This document shows positions 1 to 7,245 of a stretch of 64,000 bases of DNA, in pieces; position 1 is the first letter of the stretch; each line of letters begins with the position of its first letter. This DNA comes from Chlorobiaceae bacterium (lineage in GTDB: Bacteria > Bacteroidota > Chlorobiia > Chlorobiales > Chlorobiaceae), in NCBI GenBank assembly GCA_012972825.1, contig JABDHL010000022.1, positions 1-64,000 of the forward strand, in the 5' to 3' direction. The notes under the pieces were generated by a model that did no database searches, was not told where the DNA came from, and saw only the letters and a list, made by a program, of their open reading frames with translations. The translations under genes and the position numbers were made by a program.

Positions 1-299
1 TTCTCAACATGCATAAGAAACGCACGGGCCGGAAAATCCTTCTCCACGGCTATCGGGTTCTTCTCAAGTTCCAGCATAATCGCAGCAGCCTTGTCATCAT
101 CAAGGATGGCAAAACAAAGCGTAGAATAGGTGCCCACTATCGCATCAGCATGCCACCACGCCTCTGCCTGTAATCCTTTTTTTTCACAATTGCACCCCTT
201 GATATCCATACTGCTCATCATCGACACCTGATGCTCCTGAAACAGACGCCGCACCATCGGGCGAGTCTCCTCATAACCCATTATTGCCAGTAATTTCAT
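1..299 (-). CDS. Small PII-like protein downstream of RND pump (partial)
   Basis: The reading frame is open from an ATG at 297-299 to the window edge, about 99 residues, so the C-terminus is missing. It starts MKLLAIMGYEETRPMV and contains a CNC motif (NCEKKG follows) near residue 38. The start overlaps the TGA of the RND pump gene as ATGA, so it is the last visible gene of that operon and is probably translationally coupled to it. The pattern of strands and helices (KLLAIM start, then RRLFQEHQV, then an acidic segment near the end) resembles small PII-fold proteins such as the DUF3240 type found beside RND pumps. That is a resemblance only; I cannot confirm the family. Confidence 0.7.
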   Translation of the reverse strand, partial: MKLLAIMGYEETRPMVRRLFQEHQVSMMSSMDIKGCNCEKKGLQAEAWWHADAIVGTYSTLCFAILDDDKAAAIMLELEKNPIAVEKDFPARAFLMHVE

Positions 300-3200
300 G
301 ATACGTTTGTCATAGAAGGTTTGTCAGATTTTTTTTCAGCCATGTAATACACAATCGGCACCACCACCAGCGTCAAAATAGTGGAAAGAATGCCGCCCCA
401 AATCAGCGAAATAGCAAGCCCCTGAAAAATAGGATCAAAAAGCATCACAATCGACCCGATAACCACCGCCCCCGACGTCAGAATGATCGGCCGAGTCCTT
501 ACTGCAGCAGACTCAATAACCGCCTGCTTCAACGCAACCCCTTCCGCCCTGCGAATCTGTATGAAATCAATCAGCAGCACCGAATTGCGAACCATAATGC
601 CCGCAAGAGCAATCATCCCGATCATACTCGTCGCCGTAAAAAACGCCCCATGCAGCCAATGCCCCGGAATAATCCCCACAAGACTCAACGGAATAGCAAT
701 CATCATAATCAGCGGCGTCTTGAAAGACTGGAACCACCCGATAATCAACAGATAAATAATAACCAGCACCACCGCAAACGCCGTCCCCAGATCCCTGAAC
801 ACCTCAAACGTAATCTGCCACTCACCGTCCCACTTCATCGCCATCTTATCCTCCGAAGTTGGAGCCGCCGTATAAAGCGGATTAATCGAATACCCCGCAG
901 GCAGCTTGATCTTCTGGATTTTTTTATCCATATCGAGCATGGCATAGACCGGACTTTCCGTCGCACCGGCAACATCCGCAGTCACATACACCACCCGGCG
1001 GAGATCCTTGTGAAAAATGCTCTTCTCCTGGATTTTCTCCTCAACCTTCACCAGTTCCGACAGTGGAATCATTTCACCGGCACGCAAGCGGGTTGTCAGA
1101 CTTCCCATACCCTGAGACTGCACAAAAATACCGGTAAGGTCATGCAGGGATGTTCTGTCAGACTGTGGCAGCCGTACCTGAATCGTTACCGGATCAAGAT
1201 CATTTCCCGTATGAATCAGCCCCACATCCATGCCCGCAAGCGACAGACGCAGCGTCTGGGCTATCTGTTCCGCGCTCACTCCCCGGAAAGCAGCCTGCTC
1301 TTTATTGACCACCAGATTGTACACCTTCTGGTCAGCTTCAACCACCCAGTCAACATCGACAACACCGGGAGTCTCCTTAAACACCTGTTTCACCTGACTG
1401 GCAAGAGCAATCTGCTCACTCTGCGACGGCCCGTAAATTTCAGCAACCAGCGTCGACATAACAGGGGGCCCCGGCGGAATCTCGACGATCTTGGCATTCC
1501 CATGATAACGCAGCGCAATCTGCTGAACACCAGGTCGCACCCGTTTGGCAATGTCGTGGCTCTGCGCCTGACGGTCGCCTTTATGCACAAGATTCACCTG
1601 GATATCAGCCATATTCGCCTTCTGACGGAGATAGTAGTGACGCACAAGACCATTGAAATTGATAGGCGCATTGGTCCCGACATAGTACTGGTAGCTGCTG
1701 ACCTCAGGTATGGTTTTCAGATAGGCGGCAACCTCCTTGGCGACTCTGGCCGTCTGCTCAAGCGAAGTGCCTTCCGGCATATCCAGAATAACCTGAAACT
1801 CATTCTTGTTGTCAAACGGCAGCATCTTCATCTGCACAGCCTTCAGCGGCACCAGCGCAATCGCACCAGCCAGCATCAACCCCACAACACCAAACGCAAG
1901 CCACCGTTTAAACGGACTTTCAATAAACGGAGAGAGTAACGTATTGAAAACCTTGTAATACCCTGTTTTGGTAACATCATACTCCTCCGTGTGACCACTC
2001 TCAGTTTTCAAAAGGCGGAACGAGAGCCAGGGCGTAGCAATCAGGGCAACCAGCAGCGAAAAAATCATGGCAAGCGAAGCACCAATCGGCATCGGACTCA
2101 TATACGGCCCCATCAGACCCGACACAAACACCATCGGCAGCACGGCCGCAATAACGGTAAACGTTGCAAGAATGGTCGGATTACCCACCTCATTGATCGC
2201 CGTAATGGCCGCCTGCAGTTTCGGCTGACGCTTCATGGCGAAGTGACGATGGATGTTCTCGGCAATGATAATGGAATCATCAACAACAATACCGGTCACA
2301 AAGATCAACGCAAACAGCGTCACCCTGTTGAGCGAATAATCCAGCAGGTAATAGATCAGCAGCGTCAGGGCAAAGGTTATCGGCACCGAAGCCAGAACCA
2401 CAAGCGATCCTCTCCAGCCGAGGAAAAACCCGACGACAATCGTGACGGCAACAACAGCCATCAGCAGATGTTCCAGAAGGGTCATGACCTTCTCGGAAGC
2501 TGTCGCTCCATAATTCCTGGTCTCAGTAACCGTGATGTCAGATGGAACAACCGTCTGGCGGAGCCCTGCAACCCTTGCGATAACCTTCTCGGCAAGCAGA
2601 GAGGCATCGCCCCCTTTACGCTTGGCAACCGTCAAGGTCACTGCCGGGTACTCACCCGACACTGAACCCTTGGGAGCAGCAGCCGCCCATCCGAAAAAGT
2701 TGTAGTTATTGACCTCTTCAGGCCCGTCAACCACACTGGCGACATCGCGCAGATAAACCGGCGAGGCGCCAGAGATACCGACAACGATATTACCCACATC
2801 AGCCGCACTCTCCAGAAACTTTCCTGTGCGGACAACAATCTCCTGGTTCATCTGCTTGAAATCACCCGATGTCATCTGGCTGTTGGCCATCTGCACCTGA
2901 CGGGTAATCTGCAGCGGACTGACGTTGTACTTCAGGAGCTTTTGCTTGTCAAGCACAATCTTGATCTGACGTTTCAACCCACCCTTAATCTCGACGTCAC
3001 CGATATTTTTGATCTTTTTCAGCTCATCGGCAACCGCTACCGCTGCTTTCCTGATCTCGTAAGGATCCCTGCTCTTGCTCCAGAACGTGAGGTTAAGCAC
3101 CGGAACATCATCAATCGAGACCTTTTTCATCAACGGAAACTGGACACCCTGGGGCATCTTGTCCATGTTTTTCATCAGGGTCGACCAGAGCTTCACCATG

Positions 3201-3526
3201 CTTTTCTCCGCATCCTCGCCGACTTTATAACGCACCGTCACCAGGGCGACATCCGGCATGGAGGTCGAATAGACATAATCCACACCCGGAATTTCAGTCA
3301 GCGTCCGCTCAATCGGCTTGGCAACCCGTGCTTCAATCTCGGCCGGTGGTGCACCGGGGAACGGAATAAACAGATCAACCATGGGAACGACAATCTGCGG
3401 CTCCTCCTCCCTCGGCGTCATAAACGTCGCCATAATCCCCACAAGCAGAGCCGCCACCATCAACAGCGGCGTAATCTTTGAATTGATAAACTGTTTTGCA
3501 AGTTTACCGGCAATGCCTTCATTCAT
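296..3526 (-). CDS. RND-family efflux permease (AcrB/CzcA superfamily)
   Basis: This 1076-residue protein has the full length of an inner-membrane RND pump. It has an N-terminal membrane segment, a periplasmic porter domain beginning PREEEPQI, a central bundle of membrane helices, a second porter domain and a C-terminal bundle. The TM4 region carries adjacent acidic residues in GIVVDDSIIIAEN, the expected proton-relay site. The subfamily opening around GAPPAEIEARV and SIDDVPVL is common in unassigned pumps and does not tell drug from metal export. The start overlaps the adaptor stop as ATGA. The operon contains TolC-like, adaptor and repressor genes, so this is the motor of a tripartite exporter. 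The substrate is unknown; the regulator type hints at copper or reactive sulfur stress. Confidence 0.93.
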   Translation of the reverse strand: MNEGIAGKLAKQFINSKITPLLMVAALLVGIMATFMTPREEEPQIVVPMVDLFIPFPGAPPAEIEARVAKPIERTLTEIPGVDYVYSTSMPDVALVTVRYKVGEDAEKSMVKLWSTLMKNMDKMPQGVQFPLMKKVSIDDVPVLNLTFWSKSRDPYEIRKAAVAVADELKKIKNIGDVEIKGGLKRQIKIVLDKQKLLKYNVSPLQITRQVQMANSQMTSGDFKQMNQEIVVRTGKFLESAADVGNIVVGISGASPVYLRDVASVVDGPEEVNNYNFFGWAAAAPKGSVSGEYPAVTLTVAKRKGGDASLLAEKVIARVAGLRQTVVPSDITVTETRNYGATASEKVMTLLEHLLMAVVAVTIVVGFFLGWRGSLVVLASVPITFALTLLIYYLLDYSLNRVTLFALIFVTGIVVDDSIIIAENIHRHFAMKRQPKLQAAITAINEVGNPTILATFTVIAAVLPMVFVSGLMGPYMSPMPIGASLAMIFSLLVALIATPWLSFRLLKTESGHTEEYDVTKTGYYKVFNTLLSPFIESPFKRWLAFGVVGLMLAGAIALVPLKAVQMKMLPFDNKNEFQVILDMPEGTSLEQTARVAKEVAAYLKTIPEVSSYQYYVGTNAPINFNGLVRHYYLRQKANMADIQVNLVHKGDRQAQSHDIAKRVRPGVQQIALRYHGNAKIVEIPPGPPVMSTLVAEIYGPSQSEQIALASQVKQVFKETPGVVDVDWVVEADQKVYNLVVNKEQAAFRGVSAEQIAQTLRLSLAGMDVGLIHTGNDLDPVTIQVRLPQSDRTSLHDLTGIFVQSQGMGSLTTRLRAGEMIPLSELVKVEEKIQEKSIFHKDLRRVVYVTADVAGATESPVYAMLDMDKKIQKIKLPAGYSINPLYTAAPTSEDKMAMKWDGEWQITFEVFRDLGTAFAVVLVIIYLLIIGWFQSFKTPLIMMIAIPLSLVGIIPGHWLHGAFFTATSMIGMIALAGIMVRNSVLLIDFIQIRRAEGVALKQAVIESAAVRTRPIILTSGAVVIGSIVMLFDPIFQGLAISLIWGGILSTILTLVVVPIVYYMAEKKSDKPSMTNVS

Positions 3527-3945
3527 TTGCTATGATCCTCCTCAGTCACACGCGGACTTTTTTTAACGGTTACTCCTTCATGCAATGCAGGATCATAAGT
3601 TCCCACAATAAACTCCCCTTTATCCAACCCCCCGAGAACAACAACATCACTCTGCATCAATCGGCCTGTCCTTATCCATCGCAACGACAGGCGGTCATCA
3701 GCTCCGACAACAAGAATCCCTGTAAGTTCTCCTCTGCGGACTATGGCAGACTTCGGCACCAGCAAAAACTCTGCTTCACCAGCTGCACCGCCGCCAGAGC
3801 GAACCGGCACAATATGTTCAACTGCTGCAGGAAGTTCCGGCTTTCCGCTCGTCACCGGCTTCAACTCATTATGCCCACAGCCCCCGAACAACAGGGTAAG
3901 TGCAATCGTAAGAAGCCACACACTCTTTCTGATACCAGTTTTCAT
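3523..3945 (-). CDS. Minimal RND adaptor lipoprotein (membrane-fusion protein remnant or mini-adaptor)
   Basis: The protein is 140 residues, whereas usual periplasmic adaptors have 350-400. A signal peptide ends in a lipobox (LLFGGC, Cys near residue 23), so it should be lipid-anchored. The rest matches only the last part of an adaptor: the VPKSAIVRRGELTGILVV strand pair, then RTGRLMQSDVVVLGGLDKGE and a closing EGVTVKK. The lipoyl domain and alpha-helical hairpin that normally reach TolC are absent. The tolC stop lies only 14 bp upstream, so no upstream fragment is hidden by a frameshift. It is co-transcribed and overlaps the pump start. It could be a functional short adaptor or a reduced one. 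Confidence 0.8.
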   Translation of the reverse strand: MKTGIRKSVWLLTIALTLLFGGCGHNELKPVTSGKPELPAAVEHIVPVRSGGGAAGEAEFLLVPKSAIVRRGELTGILVVGADDRLSLRWIRTGRLMQSDVVVLGGLDKGEFIVGTYDPALHEGVTVKKSPRVTEEDHSK

Positions 3946-3959
3946 GGTCTTGTTTCACG

Positions 3960-5303
3960 TCAGTTTTTTAAATCCATTTCGTTACCCCTGTAGTATGCCA
4001 GCTCACTTTTTGCCACGCAGTAATCATACTTCGCCTGGTTCAGCCGCATTTTCGCATAAGTATGGGCCTGCTCCCTCATCAAAAGCTCAAAGGTCATTGC
4101 CATGCCTGTTTTATACTGTGCACCGATATAATCAAGGCTGACCTTACTCTCTTCAATTGATTTCTGGGCAACAGCAATTCTGGCTTTGGCAGTCCGCATC
4201 GACCTGATCGATTTGTCCACTTCAGCAATGCTGTTGCTCCTGGCCGCTTCATAATTGTACATAGCCTCGTGCTCCTGGGCCTTCGCCTCCTGCATACGCC
4301 CGGCTGAAGCCAAGCCATCAAAAATATTCCATTGCACATTCATGCCGAGCGCCCAGCTTGAACCGCCGCTGAAAATATTGTCACTGTGCAGGTTGGTCTG
4401 CAGGAATGCGTTCACACGGGGAAGTCTTGATGCACGGGCCATATCCGCCTGATAACCTGCAATCTGCCTGCCGGTTTCCAGTGCTTTGAGATCAGCCCGG
4501 TTTTCAGGCACCGTGTTGTTGTCGGTACCTGGCACCACACCATCAACGACAAGATCGCCGGTCGGAACAATGGTGACACCCGAACCAAGATGCAGCAACA
4601 CCCTCAATGCATCGGTCGCATCCTTAATCGCATCGTACAGCATAAGCTTCTGTTCCTGAAGCTCTGCAAGCCTCACCTCAGTCGAAAGCTTGTCGGACTT
4701 CGTCATCAACCCCACGCTGAAAGCTTTAGCCGCCTCATTGCTGTGCCCCTGCATGGTTTTTATGGACTGTTCGACAGCCTCAATATTTTTTCGTGCAAGG
4801 ATAAGCCCGTAGTAAACCTTGCTGACCTGAAAACCAATGGTCTCCTCAGTCCGGACGGCCATATGCTCCTCGGCTTTTTTTGCCGTGTGCGCAATGGTTC
4901 GGCCTATTGCGGCATCGGCATTGTACACAGGCTGCATGACCTGCAGAGAGGTATTGAAGTCATTGATGACATTGGGATTATTGAGCTTGTCAGGCATAAA
5001 ATCGATAGCCTGGATACTGCTCTGCTGCAGTTTGAAGACAAGTGCGGCTCCCGGATCATTCGTCACCATAAGCGTCTCCGACAGGGTTACTTTCGGCAGC
5101 GATGACTGACGGGTCTGAACCACCCTCGCCTCAGCTTGATCAATCCTGCTGCGGGAAGCCTTGATGCTGGAATTATTCTGACGGGCCATCGAAATGGCAT
5201 CGGCAAGAGAGAGCTTCATGGTGGTATCACCGGCTTGAGCCGGAAGCGGCGACGTCAGCGTACCCGCCACACAAAAACCGATCAATGCTTTATAGACCTT
5301 CAT
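3960..5303 (-). CDS. TolC-family outer membrane efflux protein
   Basis: This 447-residue protein has a signal peptide (ALIGFCVAGTLTSPLPAQA) and two repeats of long amphipathic helices typical of outer membrane efflux channels. The first repeat begins LSLADAISMARQNN and the second near NRADLKALETGRQIAGYQ, with VQWNIFDGL marking the beta-strand section of the second repeat. It lies between the repressor gene (about 7 bp upstream) and the short adaptor (14 bp downstream) and should form the exit duct of the RND pump. The C-terminal segment (MRLNQAKYDYCVAKSELAYYRG) is the expected last helix. Nothing looks broken. Confidence 0.92.
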   Translation of the reverse strand: MKVYKALIGFCVAGTLTSPLPAQAGDTTMKLSLADAISMARQNNSSIKASRSRIDQAEARVVQTRQSSLPKVTLSETLMVTNDPGAALVFKLQQSSIQAIDFMPDKLNNPNVINDFNTSLQVMQPVYNADAAIGRTIAHTAKKAEEHMAVRTEETIGFQVSKVYYGLILARKNIEAVEQSIKTMQGHSNEAAKAFSVGLMTKSDKLSTEVRLAELQEQKLMLYDAIKDATDALRVLLHLGSGVTIVPTGDLVVDGVVPGTDNNTVPENRADLKALETGRQIAGYQADMARASRLPRVNAFLQTNLHSDNIFSGGSSWALGMNVQWNIFDGLASAGRMQEAKAQEHEAMYNYEAARSNSIAEVDKSIRSMRTAKARIAVAQKSIEESKVSLDYIGAQYKTGMAMTFELLMREQAHTYAKMRLNQAKYDYCVAKSELAYYRGNEMDLKN

Positions 5304-5309
5304 AGCGTG

Positions 5310-5540
5310 TTACTGTTTTGAAATGAGTTGTAAAATCCTTTCGACACTTTTCGAGTCGTCCTGACTCAAACAATGCTTCAGATTACGCTGAAGCACAAGC
5401 GAAAAGGTGTTGTCAAGCGCTGCTTTTGCCGCCTGAAACTGGGTAATAATCTCTGCACACTCCTTTTCCTTTTCAATCATCCTGATCAACCCCTCTACCT
5501 GACCACTCACCCTTTTCAGTCTCAGAATAACGTCGTTCAT
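5310..5540 (-). CDS. CsoR/CstR-family (DUF156) repressor, persulfide-sensor-like cysteine pattern
   Basis: A 76-residue all-helical repressor containing LRLKRVSGQVEGLIRMIE, the hallmark of the CsoR/RcnR/FrmR/CstR family. I chose the ATG at 5540 because a GGGGA ribosome site precedes it; an upstream ATG at 5561 would add seven residues but has no such site. From the chosen start the sensing residues are Cys28 and Cys57, with Asn53 where copper sensors have His. From memory, Staphylococcus aureus CstR has the same Cys/Asn/Cys spacing (NL-x-x-C), and it senses persulfides. It heads the efflux operon and is divergent from a rhodanese gene, with a palindromic operator between them. Copper sensing is not excluded. 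Confidence 0.88.
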   Translation of the reverse strand: MNDVILRLKRVSGQVEGLIRMIEKEKECAEIITQFQAAKAALDNTFSLVLQRNLKHCLSQDDSKSVERILQLISKQ

Positions 5541-5594
5541 TGCATCCCCGGTTGTAACCATAATTGCAGATATTTATAAGCGTAAAAAAATACC

Positions 5595-5613
5595 TATACC
5601 CCCTATTGGTATA
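5595..5613. promoter_or_regulatory. CsoR/CstR-type operator in divergent promoter region
   Basis: A perfect inverted repeat, TATACC-N7-GGTATA, has a C-rich centre (CCCTATT). AT-rich palindromes with G/C tracts of this kind are the known operators of CsoR-family repressors. It lies between the repressor start and the divergent rhodanese start, so one site could control both directions. Confidence 0.7.
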
Positions 5614-5707
5614 TTAAACAAAAAAATATATAATAATGCAAGAGATAAATCCATCTCCAGCGTTATTTAACAAAAGTTGTAATCCTCTTCACCCATCACA
5701 AGATACT

Positions 5708-6085
5708 ATGAACCATCCCCAGGAAGTTACCCCAACGAAAGCTCTCGCCATGATTAAGAAAGGGGCATTGCTTGTTGATGTCCGTCAACCGAAAGAAGTA
5801 GCAAAGAAATCATTTGATGTACCCAGTATCATGTTCATTCCTGCAGGCGAGTTAAACAAACGTTACCAGGAAATACCTGTAGACCGCAGGGTAGTTATTG
5901 CCTGTCACGTTGGCAGTCGTGGCTTAATGGCCACCCGTTTTCTTATAAACCAGGGCTACAGCAAAGCTGTCAATATGCAGCAGGGGATTGTCCGATGGGA
6001 AAAGGAAGGGTTTCCAGTCAAAAGTGAAGTGAAACAAACAACCGGATCATGGTTGATGCGGGTGTTAAAAAAAATCGCAAGTTAA
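5708..6085 (+). CDS. Rhodanese-domain sulfurtransferase
   Basis: A single rhodanese domain of 125 residues. The start MNHPQEVTP is chosen because the longer frame upstream (from 5636) has no domain content. LLVDVRQPKE is the conserved entry motif, and the active-site loop is CHVGSR with Cys66, the residue that carries the persulfide. No signal peptide is present, so it is cytoplasmic. It is transcribed divergently from the CsoR/CstR-like repressor across a shared operator. Rhodaneses are typical members of persulfide-sensor regulons, so the context supports a role in handling sulfane sulfur. The C-terminal tail (TTGSWLMRVLKKIAS) is amphipathic and may touch the membrane. Confidence 0.9.
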   Translation: MNHPQEVTPTKALAMIKKGALLVDVRQPKEVAKKSFDVPSIMFIPAGELNKRYQEIPVDRRVVIACHVGSRGLMATRFLINQGYSKAVNMQQGIVRWEKEGFPVKSEVKQTTGSWLMRVLKKIAS

Positions 6086-6201
6086 GGCAACCTTGTTCTC
6101 CCGATGGTACCTTTGGCTCCATGATCGAGACAGTTCAGGGTATCTCCTCTATTATCCGTCAAGATAACAGCAAAAAAGAGGAGGAAACAAACCGATAGAA
6201 A

Positions 6202-6645
6202 TCACTCATAAAGTGAGGTCCATGGATCAAGGAGTGCTACGCCGCTCTCTTTCATATCATCTGTATTACGAGTGACCACGGTTAATCCTTTGGTTATTGC
6301 TGTTGCAGCAATAAGAGCATCAATAACCGGCAGTGAATGCCCATTTTTTTCAGCTTCACCAAGAATTCTACCCCAGGTATGTGCAACATCAGCAGAAACA
6401 TCCAGAACACGATCATTGAATCGATCGGTCAACTCTCTGTATAGCCACGCTTGCAACCGTTCTTTTTTCTTCCCTTCCGGCAGCTTCGAAATACCTTTTT
6501 CTATCTCTCCAAAAGTGATAACACTTATATAAAAAGCCTCTTCCTCATGATCGTCGACCCAACGTACTACATTCGATGATGGTGAAGGCTTAATCAGTTC
6601 TGAAATAACACAGGTATCCAGAAGAAACCCGAGCTTAAGCGTCAC
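6202..6645 (-). CDS. vapC: VapC/FitB-type PIN-domain toxin
   Basis: This 147-residue PIN-domain ribonuclease has acidic residues in the expected places: Asp10 and Glu16 in LLDTCVISELIKP, Glu in TFGEIEKG, and Asp in PVIDALIAATAI. PIN toxins of this class cleave RNA, often tRNA or rRNA, when released from their antitoxin. The start overlaps the antitoxin stop by 4 bp (ATGA), the usual coupling for these pairs. The length is normal and the frame intact. Confidence 0.93.
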   Translation of the reverse strand: MTLKLGFLLDTCVISELIKPSPSSNVVRWVDDHEEEAFYISVITFGEIEKGISKLPEGKKKERLQAWLYRELTDRFNDRVLDVSADVAHTWGRILGEAEKNGHSLPVIDALIAATAITKGLTVVTRNTDDMKESGVALLDPWTSLYE

Positions 6646-6902
6646 AGTTTCACCTCTTCTCTTCCCTCTCCTTTCACTCGAACAAGGTCGATTTCAATAT
6701 CCCTCAGAGGCGAACTTTCAAAAAATTTTGAAAGTGATTCTTTTGGACTTGTTCTGGCCGTTGCCTTTAAAAAAGCAGCATAGGAAACTACCACTGCAGC
6801 AGGCTTACCATGCAGAGTAATGTTTTGGGGGCCATCACTGATAGCGTTCCTGACGACTTCGCTCAAATGATTTTTTGCTTCTTGAAGTTGCCATGTTCTC
6901 AT
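6642..6902 (-). CDS. Phd/YefM-type antitoxin
   Basis: An 86-residue protein with the N-terminal DNA-binding fold of Phd/YefM antitoxins: WQLQEAKNHLSEVVRNA followed by ITLHGKPAAVVVSYAAF. The C-terminal half (LSKFFESSPLRDIEIDLVRVK) should fold onto and inhibit the PIN toxin encoded directly downstream. A GGGAGAG ribosome site precedes the ATG. A 29-bp palindrome overlapping a TATAAT box lies just upstream and is the likely autoregulatory site. Confidence 0.92.
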   Translation of the reverse strand: MRTWQLQEAKNHLSEVVRNAISDGPQNITLHGKPAAVVVSYAAFLKATARTSPKESLSKFFESSPLRDIEIDLVRVKGEGREEVKL

Positions 6903-7245
6903 TTCCCACTCTCCCGGATGTAGCAGTTTTATATTCTGGCTATTATAGACAGAATATAGTAAATTTTCAGAAAAAAGCTCTTCATCCTTTCACTCTTACG
7001 GACATACAATGCAATACCCGACGTTGTTTAATATGACTTCTCCCTTCATGGACTTGAAGATATGACTTTTCATTCTGTCCGCGAAAATATGGCAAGTTCA
7101 CGTCTGATGAGGTGCAGCATGGCAGAACATCTGATGATTGCGAACAATACCAGGTGCTCTGTATATCAAAATATCTGCTGCAGTCGTTATCTTTGATGTC
7201 GACAGGTTCTTATAGCATTTTCGTCCCATCAATAATCTTCTCCTT
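6903..7245. other. Intergenic region between toxin-antitoxin and restriction-modification genes
   Basis: These 343 bp hold the palindromic operator at 6930-6958. The remainder has no convincing gene. A 44-codon frame at 7062-7196 has no ribosome site and an unusual composition. The octamer TCTGATGA occurs twice within 7100-7140. A promoter for the restriction-modification gene is presumably near the right end, but I see no clear boxes. Confidence 0.6.
6930..6958 (-). promoter_or_regulatory. Palindromic operator and promoter of the toxin-antitoxin operon
   Basis: The 29-bp site reads TATATTCTG-x-CTAT-x-ATAG-x-CAGAATATA. It is symmetric apart from the central base and one mismatched pair (6939/6949). 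On the minus strand the centre contains TATAAT, placed where a -10 box for the antitoxin gene would be. Binding of the antitoxin-toxin complex here would block RNA polymerase. Confidence 0.75.

Noticed and set aside
650-1939. Plus-strand 429-codon open frame
   Set aside because: It lies fully antisense to the RND pump gene and has a basic, low-complexity composition (many N, R, H, Q) typical of a shadow of a GC-rich-codon gene.
7062-7196. Small 44-codon frame between the toxin-antitoxin and restriction-modification genes
   Set aside because: No ribosome site, unusual Cys/Met/Arg-rich composition, and its length is well within chance.
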